A program made the position numbers and the translations under genes. From Tannerellaceae bacterium (lineage in GTDB: Bacteria > Bacteroidota > Bacteroidia > Bacteroidales > Tannerellaceae): DNA of 7,772 nucleotides. The notes below the pieces were generated by a model. The model made no database searches, was not told where the DNA came from, and was given only the letters and a program-made list of their open reading frames with translations. This document shows, in pieces, positions 1 through 6,333 of the stretch. The stretch lies in assembly GCA_031267205.1 (NCBI GenBank), contig JAIRZN010000097.1:1-7772 (forward strand). The letters are read 5' to 3'. Each line of letters starts with the position of its first letter. The first letter of the stretch is position 1.

Positions 1-470
1 TTGCTGAAGCTCGTAAAATCCGTATAACGACACAACACATGGCAGGCCTCGTTCATTGCGGCGACGTCAGGGAGGTTGTGCAATTGAAGTACGAATGCGT
101 GATTGAAGGCATCTTTACCGGTCGCCACATAATAATGATACGTCCGCGACAAGGCATCGAAGCGTGCATGTGCATCAGTCCTTACAGGGACGATCCTGTC
201 TATCGCAATATCCTTGGGGAGAAGACGGTTGAGCCTGTCCGCCATCAGGGGCAGGTTCCCAATCACCTCCTCAAGGTCGAGATGCGCTACCATCAAACGC
301 GCGTGCACTCCCGCGTCGGTACGTCCGGCGCCAACAATCGAAACCGTCTTTCGGAGCAACACCGTCAATGCCTCTTCGACACATTGCTGCACAGTCAGTC
401 CGTTAGGTTGCCTCTGCCAGCCGCAATAATTCTTTCCATTATAAGCCAAATAGATAAAATAACGATACAT
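1..470 (-). CDS. truA: tRNA pseudouridine synthase A, N-terminal 156 residues (cut by window edge)
   Basis: This is the minus-strand start of TruA, which converts uridine to pseudouridine at positions 38-40 of the tRNA anticodon arm. Translating from the ATG at 470-468 gives MYRYFIYLAYNG, then the family pattern YCGWQRQPNG (residues 15-24). The catalytic-site motif GAGRTDAGVHA follows at residues 47-57, and Asp52 is the expected nucleophile, matching Asp60 of E. coli TruA. Further on are LNRLLPKDIAI, an SRTYHYYV segment and DFTSFS at the window edge, all typical of the family. Family members are usually about 245-270 residues, so roughly 90-110 C-terminal residues lie to the left of the window. 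No stop interrupts the visible part. It is divergent from the first AraC-type gene, with 179 bp between the two starts. The family assignment is very secure. The start is well supported because the alignment begins at residue 3. Confidence 0.96.
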   Translation of the reverse strand, partial: MYRYFIYLAYNGKNYCGWQRQPNGLTVQQCVEEALTVLLRKTVSIVGAGRTDAGVHARLMVAHLDLEEVIGNLPLMADRLNRLLPKDIAIDRIVPVRTDAHARFDALSRTYHYYVATGKDAFNHAFVLQLHNLPDVAAMNEACHVLCRYTDFTSFS

Positions 471-492
471 ACAATATAGCTTTTTGTGACGG

Positions 493-500
493 TAAAGATA
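493..500 (-). promoter_or_regulatory. possible -7 box for truA
   Basis: Read on the minus strand, 500-493 is TATCTTTA, one base short of the Bacteroidetes -7 consensus TAnnTTTG and 22 bp before the truA start codon. I see no TTG at the expected distance of about 19-21 bp upstream; the nearest TTTG is only 12 bp away. The position is sensible but the match is weak. Confidence 0.3.
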
Positions 501-563
501 ATATCCATGAATCAAATTCGCCCATTATGTAGCAAATAAATTTGTCTATGACACAGGAATACA

Positions 564-595
564 TTTGGATTATAAAAAGATTTACCCTATTTTTG
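564..595 (+). promoter_or_regulatory. Bacteroidetes-type promoter of the first AraC-family gene
   Basis: TTTG at 564-567 and TATTTTTG at 588-595 match the -33 (TTTG) and -7 (TAnnTTTG) boxes recognised by the Bacteroidetes primary sigma factor, separated by 20 bp. Transcription would start near 602, leaving a leader of about 48 nt before the ATG at 650. The promoter lies inside the longer open frame that begins at 542. This rules against the upstream start for transcripts made from it. Confidence 0.75.
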
Positions 596-649
596 CAAAA
601 GTCCGATAATAAAAGAGCAGGACTTTTTGATATAACGCCAAACAAAAAG

Positions 650-1513
650 ATGATGGAACGTTTACCGTATACCAACACCCCTCCCTTCTACAACAACGCC
701 GAATCGGCAGGGATATGTTTTAAGACATATATGATACGTAGCGAGGAGAAATTATCTGATTTGAATTTGAAAGCAAATCATCTTGTGTTCCTGGTGAAAG
801 GGGAGCTATCGGCACAATACAACGAGTTTCAGCCTATAAAGGTGAACGGCGGGGAGTTATTCCTGATTCCCATATCCGCACAATATGCGCTGACAGCCTT
901 TGCGGAAACGCAGTTGGTGGTATGCGCCTTCGAGTCCCTGCATCTCGTTCCTAACAAGTTACATACAAATATCCGGATATATACGGCCATGATACCGATG
1001 CTGCGGTTCGCTTTCACGTCCCTTCCCATACATGATATGCTGGAGCAATATCTGCTTCTGTACATTGAATATATGAAAAGCGGCATTGACTCCGAGAGTA
1101 TCTGCGTGCTGAAGTTTCAAGAACTATTCACGTTGCTTACCAACTTATACCGCAAAGACGATATGGCCGGCCTGCTATATCCCATACTCGGACAGTCGCC
1201 CGATTTTAAAAGTCATGTCATGGAACACTTCCCACATATTAATAATGTAGACGAGTTGGCCGGCAAGATGGGGATGGGCAGGGGTAGCTTCGATCTGAAA
1301 TTTAAAAAAGAATTTGGCATGACTCCTTTGCAGTGGATTTTAAAAGAAAAAGCCAAGCACGTTTATTTTAGTCTTTCCGAACCTGAAAACACATTGAATG
1401 ATGTCATGAATAAGTACAACTTTAATTCTTTTACACACTTAAATCGTTTCTGCAAGCAGCAATTTGGGTGCTCTCCTTCCGAATTAAGAAAAAGACTAAC
1501 GCGAAATGACTAA
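650..1513 (+). CDS. AraC-family transcriptional regulator (first of a tandem pair)
   Basis: This is a predicted 287-residue cytoplasmic DNA-binding protein. An N-terminal cupin-like ligand or dimerisation region spans about residues 44-98 (HLVFLVKGELSAQYNEF, then GGELFLIP). A double helix-turn-helix AraC/XylS domain fills about residues 200-280. Its hallmarks are the spaced F..KFKKEFG..P..WI pattern and the closing RFCKQQFGCSPSEL. The open frame extends back to a TTG at 542, but a strong promoter at 564-595 lies inside that extension. The paralogue just downstream also aligns from about residue 20 of the shorter form, so I start at the first ATG of the ATGATG pair at 650. No SD is visible, as usual for the phylum. 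It is divergent from truA and followed by its paralogue after 206 bp. The ligand and target genes cannot be deduced; AraC-type cupin regulators are often activators of nearby genes. Confidence 0.88.
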   Translation: MMERLPYTNTPPFYNNAESAGICFKTYMIRSEEKLSDLNLKANHLVFLVKGELSAQYNEFQPIKVNGGELFLIPISAQYALTAFAETQLVVCAFESLHLVPNKLHTNIRIYTAMIPMLRFAFTSLPIHDMLEQYLLLYIEYMKSGIDSESICVLKFQELFTLLTNLYRKDDMAGLLYPILGQSPDFKSHVMEHFPHINNVDELAGKMGMGRGSFDLKFKKEFGMTPLQWILKEKAKHVYFSLSEPENTLNDVMNKYNFNSFTHLNRFCKQQFGCSPSELRKRLTRND

Positions 1514-1524
1514 AAAACCACCTT

Positions 1525-1592
1525 TTTGTCAAAATTGTAAACATAATTACTATTTTTGAAAACATAAAATTATCATGAACACTATACTTTTG
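1525..1592 (+). promoter_or_regulatory. candidate tandem promoters of the second AraC-family gene
   Basis: There are two exact -7 boxes in the 206-bp gap between the regulators. TATTTTTG at 1551-1558 is preceded by TTTG at 1525-1528 with 22 bp spacing, slightly long but plausible. TACTTTTG at 1585-1592 has TTTG at 1555-1558 as its only upstream partner, 26 bp away, which is poor spacing. Either would give an AT-rich untranslated leader of about 120-155 nt before the ATG at 1720. The rest of the gap (1593-1719) is AT-rich, with no strong hairpin or terminator that I can see. Confidence 0.5.
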
Positions 1593-1719
1593 CAGTGTTT
1601 TAAGATTGTGATATGTATAAAAAGGAAAAACAGATTCTTATTTATTACATTTTCATATAAAAACGTAAAGCAGCGGATTATCACTAATTATTATTATAAA
1701 TTTATTAGAACAAATAAAA

Positions 1720-2601
1720 ATGACTAATTCTGTTTTTTTTGAAGAGCAAGCGTCAGCCAGCTTGAATGAATTGCAATCCGGGTTTAGGTATGTTGAAATA
1801 GAAAGCAACAGCGCTGTATCTTTCAGGCATAAGGACTTGCATTATCTTGTTTTCCTACTGGAAGGGAATGCATTGGCCAGTTATAATGAGTTTAAGAACA
1901 TTCCTGTGGGACATAGTGAACTTGTGTTCTTTCCCAAACTGTCCGACGCCTTGGTAACGACTATCTCGCCATGCAAAATGATCGTGTTTTCTTTTTTTGC
2001 ACTCAAAACGTCTTGCGAAAAACATGCATTTCAATCCTATTGGAGACTTTTCCCGGACATTGTTCACAAGTTCGACACCCTCCCTTTTCGTACGCCATTA
2101 TCTGAATTTTTCGATCTTCTCGCTTTGTACATGCAAACGAACATCAACTGTGTTCAGTTGCATGAGCTAAAACACCAGGAACTATTCCTGATTCTTCATA
2201 CGCAGTATCCCAAGGAAGAGTTAGCGAACTTGTTTTACCCTATCATAGGCAAGTCAATTGACTTCAGGACGTTAATTATCGACAACTACCTCAAGATACA
2301 CCATATAGACGAACTTGCGGAGATGTCGGGAATGGGAAGGACAAACTTTGACAGCAAATTCAAAGAAGAGTTTGGCACGTCGCCTCACCAATGGATATTG
2401 AAGCAGAAGGCCAGGCACGTACGCAACAACTTAGGCGAACCGGGCGCCACATTCAGCGATGTTATGAGGAAATATAATTTCAACTCGGCGACCCACTTCA
2501 CACGGTTTTGCAAACAACAATTCGGATGCACGCCTACGGAATTGGTAAGACAGATACGTAAATCCGAATCAGACCCGAACACGGAGGTGAAAATATATTG
2601 A
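1720..2601 (+). CDS. AraC-family transcriptional regulator (second of a tandem pair)
   Basis: This 293-residue regulator has the same architecture as its upstream neighbour. A cupin-like N-terminal region is centred on HYLVFLLEGNALASYNEF (residues 41-58), and an AraC/XylS double helix-turn-helix spans about residues 197-275. In the DNA-binding domain I count 53 identities in 79 aligned positions with the upstream protein, including an identical RFCKQQFGC segment. The linker (LFYPIIGKSIDF against LLYPILGQSPDF) also matches. This indicates a local duplication. The N-terminal halves share less, so the two may sense different signals while binding similar sites. The start at 1720 follows an A-rich leader. 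The kinase-murQ pair lies 82 bp downstream on the same strand but has its own -7 box. Control of that pair by this regulator is possible from position only. Confidence 0.9.
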   Translation: MTNSVFFEEQASASLNELQSGFRYVEIESNSAVSFRHKDLHYLVFLLEGNALASYNEFKNIPVGHSELVFFPKLSDALVTTISPCKMIVFSFFALKTSCEKHAFQSYWRLFPDIVHKFDTLPFRTPLSEFFDLLALYMQTNINCVQLHELKHQELFLILHTQYPKEELANLFYPIIGKSIDFRTLIIDNYLKIHHIDELAEMSGMGRTNFDSKFKEEFGTSPHQWILKQKARHVRNNLGEPGATFSDVMRKYNFNSATHFTRFCKQQFGCTPTELVRQIRKSESDPNTEVKIY

Positions 2602-2652
2602 ACGACTGTTCATCCCGCACTATTCCCACAACCCTTTCTCCGGGAATATAGC

Positions 2653-2660
2653 TATCTTTG
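2653..2660 (+). promoter_or_regulatory. -7 box for the kinase-murQ unit
   Basis: TATCTTTG at 2653-2660 is an exact TAnnTTTG box followed by C, 23 bp before the kinase start codon. It predicts a short leader of about 17 nt. The -33 region is poor: no TTG lies 19-21 bp upstream, only a T-rich CTTTCTC around 2634-2640. A weak -33 box would fit a promoter that needs an activator, but that is inference. Confidence 0.55.
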
Positions 2661-2683
2661 CCTCATTTAACAATATACGGAAA

Positions 2684-3517
2684 ATGATACTGATAGCAGA
2701 TAGCGGATCAACGAAAACCGAGTGGTGTGTCACCGATGGGGTAGCGCCGGTAAAGCAGGTGTTTACGAAAGGAATAAACCCTTATTTCCAAACGACCGAA
2801 GAAATCAGGATAGAAATGGAAGCATCTTTGCTTCCGGCTATCCGTAACTTAACCATTGAAGCCGTGTGGTTCTATGGAGCGGGTTGCACTTCTCCGGTGA
2901 AAAAACAAATTATCGCCGACGCTATTTCCATCCTATTCCCTGTTTCCATCCAAGTATATAGCGACATGGAAGGCGCTGCCCGCGCCTTGTGTCAACGACA
3001 ACCGGGTATCGCGTGCATACTTGGAACAGGTTCCAACTCTTGCTTGTACGACGGGCTGACAATCGTATCCAACGTCTCCCCTTTGGGTTATATACTGGGA
3101 GACGAGGGTAGCGGTGCGGTGTTAGGTAAACTGCTGGTAGGCGACTGCCTGAAGAACCAACTGCCCGGACATCTGATTGAAAAGTTCATGAGCCGCTATG
3201 AACTTACGGCAGCCGGCGTCCTGGAGCGCGTATACAAACAGCCGTTTCCTAATCGCTACCTGGCCGGGCTTTCGCGTTTTCTTTTAGAGAATATCGACGA
3301 ACCGTACATCCGCAACCTCGTGCGCCAAAGCTTCCGCGACTTTTTTATTCGCAATGTGATGCAGTACGACGGCTTTGAAACTTATCCGGTGTATTTCACG
3401 GGATCGGTGGCCTTCTATTATCAGGCGACGCTCAGGGAAGCCGCCCAGTCAGTGGGTATTAATATACAACATATCGAACAGACTCCCATGCCGGGCCTGC
3501 TGACGTATCACTCCTGA
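2684..3517 (+). CDS. BadF/BadG-type amino-sugar kinase, probable MurNAc/GlcNAc kinase
   Basis: This 277-residue protein of the ASKHA ATPase fold belongs to the BadF/BadG/BcrA/BcrD group, which includes N-acetylglucosamine kinases and the clostridial MurNAc/GlcNAc kinase MurK. Phosphate-1 motif DSGSTKTEW lies at residues 6-14. YSDMEGAA at 92-99 places Asp94 where the catalytic base is expected. Phosphate-2 motif LGTGSNS is at 113-119, GYILGDEGSG at 135-144 and adenosine-motif TGSVA at 239-243. The set is complete, so the enzyme should be active. There is no signal peptide or membrane segment, so it is cytosolic. It is followed after 10 bp by murQ, with which it almost certainly forms one transcript. 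That context favours phosphorylation of MurNAc at O-6 to supply the MurQ substrate, since Bacteroidota generally lack the PTS import that phosphorylates MurNAc in E. coli. A pure GlcNAc kinase cannot be excluded from sequence. Confidence 0.85.
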   Translation: MILIADSGSTKTEWCVTDGVAPVKQVFTKGINPYFQTTEEIRIEMEASLLPAIRNLTIEAVWFYGAGCTSPVKKQIIADAISILFPVSIQVYSDMEGAARALCQRQPGIACILGTGSNSCLYDGLTIVSNVSPLGYILGDEGSGAVLGKLLVGDCLKNQLPGHLIEKFMSRYELTAAGVLERVYKQPFPNRYLAGLSRFLLENIDEPYIRNLVRQSFRDFFIRNVMQYDGFETYPVYFTGSVAFYYQATLREAAQSVGINIQHIEQTPMPGLLTYHS

Positions 3518-3527
3518 AAACAACAAT

Positions 3528-4349
3528 ATGACATTCCAAAAAATAACAGAGACCGAATCGCTCTACAAAAATCTGGACAAGATGAGTGTCCACGAGTTAC
3601 TTGATTGCATCAACAAAGAAGACCGCAAAGTCGCTGAAGCCGTATATGCGGAAATCCCCAGCATAGAAAAATTAGTGGAAGAAATAGTCAAACGCATGAA
3701 AATGGGCGGGCGTATCTTCTACATGGGCGCCGGCACCAGCGGACGCCTGGGCGTATTGGACGCTTCGGAAATACCGCCTACCTACGGGATGCCCGGCTCT
3801 TTGGTAATCGGCTTGATTGCCGGTGGCGACACGGCACTGCGCAATCCTGTGGAGGCTGCTGAAGACGATATGGAGAAGGGCTGGGAGGAGTTGATGGAGT
3901 ATTCCGTAAACAAAAACGATACGGTAATCGGTATCGCAGCTTCGGGGACGACGCCTTACGTGATCGGCGCATTGCGGAAAGCGCGTGAAAACGGAGCGCT
4001 GACGGCCTCCATATCATGCAACCCCGAATCTCCGGTGTCGAAAGAGGCCGACATTTCCATCGAGCCTGTCGTAGGCCCTGAATTTGTGACCGGAAGCACG
4101 CGCATGAAAAGCGGTACGGCCCAGAAGTTGGTGTTGAACATGATCAGCACCGCAGTTATGATACGCCTTGGACGGGTGAAAGGCAACCGCATGGTAAACA
4201 TGCAACTTACGAACAGCAAGCTTGTCGACAGAGGTACGCGAATGTTGATGGATGAACTCCGGCTTGACTACGAGCAGGCCAGGCATCTGCTGCTGCTGCA
4301 CCATACCGTCAGGAACGCCATAGACTACTATCGCCGCGGGCCGGAATGA
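3528..4349 (+). CDS. murQ: N-acetylmuramic acid 6-phosphate etherase
   Basis: MurQ cleaves the lactyl ether of MurNAc-6-phosphate, yielding GlcNAc-6-phosphate and D-lactate in the cytosol. It belongs to cell-wall recycling or scavenging. The 273-residue protein is a single SIS-domain protein. The sugar-phosphate loop GAGTSGRLG lies at residues 67-75, followed by DASEIPPTYG. Glu81 in that segment and Glu112 in EAAEDD are both offset by eight from the E. coli MurQ catalytic residues Glu89 and Glu120. Further family motifs are IAASGTTPYV (136-145), GSTRMKSGTAQK (189-200) and NMQLTNSKLVDRGTRM (224-239). It is somewhat shorter than the E. coli enzyme of about 298 residues, mainly at the ends. It lies 10 bp behind the kinase gene. 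Its last 22 bp overlap the 3' end of coaE on the other strand. Confidence 0.97.
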   Translation: MTFQKITETESLYKNLDKMSVHELLDCINKEDRKVAEAVYAEIPSIEKLVEEIVKRMKMGGRIFYMGAGTSGRLGVLDASEIPPTYGMPGSLVIGLIAGGDTALRNPVEAAEDDMEKGWEELMEYSVNKNDTVIGIAASGTTPYVIGALRKARENGALTASISCNPESPVSKEADISIEPVVGPEFVTGSTRMKSGTAQKLVLNMISTAVMIRLGRVKGNRMVNMQLTNSKLVDRGTRMLMDELRLDYEQARHLLLLHHTVRNAIDYYRRGPE

Positions 4350-4918
4350 GAAACGTCAATAAGCGCCCTCACCTGGGGTAGCAAGGCTCGTCTTCCGTCA
4401 TTATATATGATGTAATCGGAATGTGTTTTTTTAGTTTCTTCAGGCCATTGATTGCGCATACGGAGCATAACGTCTTCGCTGCAAACGCCGTCGCGGGCCA
4501 TGACGCGCTCGATCCTCAACTCTTCGGGAGCGTATACCATAACAGATATGTCGACAAGACGGTTGAAGCCTGATTCAAAAAGGATGGCTGTCTCTATAAC
4601 GCATAAATCCGCTGTCTGACGGGAGGCCCATGCAAGGAAATGCACCCCTACTTCGGGATGGATAATGGCGTTTACCTGCTTCAGCGCCTCGGCGTCGGTG
4701 AATATACGGGCGGCAAGGCGTTTGCGGTCTATCTCCGCACCATTGTAAATGGATTCGCCGAATATCTCCGTGAGCCGGCGGCGTATACGCGGAGAGGCGG
4801 CGGTCAGTTTCTTGCTTTCTGCGTCTGCTTCATAAACAGGGACGCCCAATACTTCCAGCAGGGATGACACTGTTGATTTCCCGCTACCTATACCGCCCGT
4901 CAGCCCTATCTTAATCAT
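4328..4918 (-). CDS. coaE: dephospho-CoA kinase
   Basis: CoaE phosphorylates the 3'-hydroxyl of dephospho-CoA using ATP, the last step of coenzyme A synthesis. The 196-residue protein begins MIKIGLTGG. It has a P-loop GGIGSGKST at residues 8-16, the conserved Asp32 in VYEADAESKKL, IIHPEV at 85-90, the ILFESGF segment at 112-118 and the C-terminal SDYIIYNDG at 167-175. All are family signatures, and the length matches the usual 195-206. The open frame runs 20 codons further upstream to 4978, but that extension is non-conserved and lies within ybbR. The ATG at 4918-4916 overlaps the ybbR stop as ATGA, a classic arrangement for translational coupling. It is the last gene of the nusB-yajC-ybbR-coaE unit, and its end overlaps murQ by 22 bp. 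Confidence 0.97.
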   Translation of the reverse strand: MIKIGLTGGIGSGKSTVSSLLEVLGVPVYEADAESKKLTAASPRIRRRLTEIFGESIYNGAEIDRKRLAARIFTDAEALKQVNAIIHPEVGVHFLAWASRQTADLCVIETAILFESGFNRLVDISVMVYAPEELRIERVMARDGVCSEDVMLRMRNQWPEETKKTHSDYIIYNDGRRALLPQVRALIDVSHSGPRR

Positions 4919-5922
4919 TTGCTTTGCTCCAGGATGAACTCGATTGAATCCTGCGAGAGGGCTACACGTTCTACCCAATCAGGCTTCTTTGCTATCCGTA
5001 CAGGGAGCATACCGGAGGCGTTTTGCGCCGTGTCGTCGGCAATCGTCTCGACAATAAAATCTTTATCCGACAAATCCTTGAAGAGGGAAAGGGGTACATT
5101 GCAGGTTACCTTCACCACAGAGGGGAACATGCGGATGATATATCCTGCCGGAATATGCCTGCATACGATAGGTATCTCAAATGTTTTCTGTGTATATTCT
5201 TCGATAGGTATCGTAACGGAGACTGTGCCGGGGTTGAATACGGCGCCGTCTGTCTCCTTGAGTTTCAGGCGCCGGATAATCGTCTTGTTCCCTTTCTGTA
5301 TTTCAGTATAGACCGTTTGCACGGAGGATAGCGAGGCGAGTACGACGTCCGTCGCATACACATCCGTCATAGAGGGAGAAATTATTATATCGCCCGACAC
5401 TAAGAACCCCGGCTCGGTGCGGACATCGCCGTTGAAATATACAGGGAGGCGTTTCTTTTCCAGTTTACCGCATGGCGCTTCTATGCGCTGGGGATCGAAG
5501 CTGAGCAGGCTGGTCGTGGGAATCAGTTGCCTCATGATAATGCTTTCAATGTCTTTGGACGACAGGACGAGGGCGCCGCCGCCGTAGAGGGTTGTGTCCT
5601 GCATATTGACGGCGATGGAGGCTATTTTACGCCCAAGCGTGTAGTTGAGTAATACGCTGCCTTTATCGCGGATGCGGACCGTTATACCGGAAGGGGGCGT
5701 CCGCACAAAAGCCATATCGTTAGGCATATCCTTATAGTTGACAGGTATCTGCAGTTGTATCTCGTATTCGGTCTGCATGCTCTGTAATACCCAAAAGACG
5801 AACGAGAGGGATAAAAAAAACAGAAAGACTAAAACTTCTCTCCACTGAAAACGGGAAAAAAAGGGCTTAATCTTCCTGTGGACAGACTTGAATATTTGCG
5901 ACACGCTTTCAAGTCGTATCAT
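4915..5922 (-). CDS. YbbR-like domain membrane-anchored protein
   Basis: This 335-residue protein starts with a basic N-terminus. One hydrophobic segment spans about residues 29-47 (REVLVFLFFLSLSFVFWVL), so it is probably a type II membrane protein with a large extracytoplasmic part. The remainder has the beta-rich, repeated character of YbbR domains. A first copy lies around residues 53-110 (IQLQIPVNYKDMP, then GITVRIRDKG). Later segments carry the recurring lead-in of a short strand plus 'IPV' or 'LPV' (LPVYFNGD; FEIPIVCRHIPAGY). YbbR domains in Firmicutes occur in CdaR, the regulator of the diadenylate cyclase CdaA. The role in Bacteroidota is not established, and no cyclase gene is visible here. 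It begins 11 bp after yajC ends and overlaps coaE by four bases. Family placement is good; function is unknown. Confidence 0.8.
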   Translation of the reverse strand: MIRLESVSQIFKSVHRKIKPFFSRFQWREVLVFLFFLSLSFVFWVLQSMQTEYEIQLQIPVNYKDMPNDMAFVRTPPSGITVRIRDKGSVLLNYTLGRKIASIAVNMQDTTLYGGGALVLSSKDIESIIMRQLIPTTSLLSFDPQRIEAPCGKLEKKRLPVYFNGDVRTEPGFLVSGDIIISPSMTDVYATDVVLASLSSVQTVYTEIQKGNKTIIRRLKLKETDGAVFNPGTVSVTIPIEEYTQKTFEIPIVCRHIPAGYIIRMFPSVVKVTCNVPLSLFKDLSDKDFIVETIADDTAQNASGMLPVRIAKKPDWVERVALSQDSIEFILEQSK

Positions 5923-5933
5923 AGCGATGGGGA

Positions 5934-6260
5934 TTATTTTTGCTGAGCGTCTTCCGATGATGCAAAGACGGAATTTTTGTCTATACGGATACGCACGCCT
6001 TCGGCAATCTCAAGTTGCATGTGCTTGTCGCTTATTTCTTTCACACGGCCGTATATGCCGCCTGCGGTGACTACCCTGTCGCCCTGCTTGATGGCTTCAC
6101 GGGCTTTCTGGATGTCCTTTTGCCGCTTCTGCTGCGGACGAATCATAAAGAAGTAAAATATAACCACGATGGCTATTATAGGCAGGAAGCTGACAATTCC
6201 CGACGAGCCACCCGTTGTCGCAGGCGCTGCAGAATCAAGTAAAATACCTAATACGTTCAT
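5934..6260 (-). CDS. yajC: preprotein translocase accessory subunit YajC
   Basis: YajC is a small inner-membrane protein that associates with SecDF and SecYEG in protein export. The 108-residue protein has a short N-terminal segment rich in Gly, Ala and Ser, then one membrane segment at about residues 22-40. The diagnostic FYFFMIRPQQKRQK (35-48) follows and places the basic, positive-inside flank in the cytoplasm. The conserved GDRVVTAGGIYGRV lies at 60-73 and begins the cytoplasmic domain. Length is normal. The leader before the ATG at 6260 is A/T-rich with no SD. A separate -7 box (6304-6311) lies between nusB and yajC, so yajC, ybbR and coaE can probably be transcribed independently of nusB as well as by read-through. 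Confidence 0.96.
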   Translation of the reverse strand: MNVLGILLDSAAPATTGGSSGIVSFLPIIAIVVIFYFFMIRPQQKRQKDIQKAREAIKQGDRVVTAGGIYGRVKEISDKHMQLEIAEGVRIRIDKNSVFASSEDAQQK

Positions 6261-6303
6261 AATTCTTATTTATTTAATAGTTAATATGCATGTAACCGAG
6301 CCT

Positions 6304-6333
6304 CAAAGGTAGTGTAATAAATCAGTCCTTGAA
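6304..6333 (-). promoter_or_regulatory. candidate internal promoter ahead of yajC
   Basis: Read on the minus strand, 6311-6304 is TACCTTTG, an exact -7 box. TTC at 6333-6331 sits 19 bp upstream as an imperfect -33 box. The -33 part lies in the last codons of nusB and the -7 box just beyond its stop. A leader of roughly 37 nt before the yajC ATG would result. Confidence 0.55.

Noticed and set aside
39..479. Plus-strand open frame of 146 codons
   Set aside because: It is antisense to truA, whose minus-strand translation shows the complete catalytic motif GAGRTDAGVHA. The plus-strand product has no recognisable domain.
439..678. Minus-strand open frame of 79 codons with hydrophobic stretches
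   Set aside because: It overlaps the truA start, the intergenic region and the AraC promoter. The hydrophobic look comes from AT-rich sequence, and no motif is visible.
1510..1530. Possible terminator after the first AraC gene
   Set aside because: Only a weak A-run/T-run pairing (AAAAA with TTTTT) is present, with no G-C stem.
4919..4978. Upstream extension of coaE by 20 codons
   Set aside because: It lies within the end of ybbR in another frame and is absent from the family. The ATG overlapping the ybbR stop places the P-loop at the normal distance from the N-terminus.
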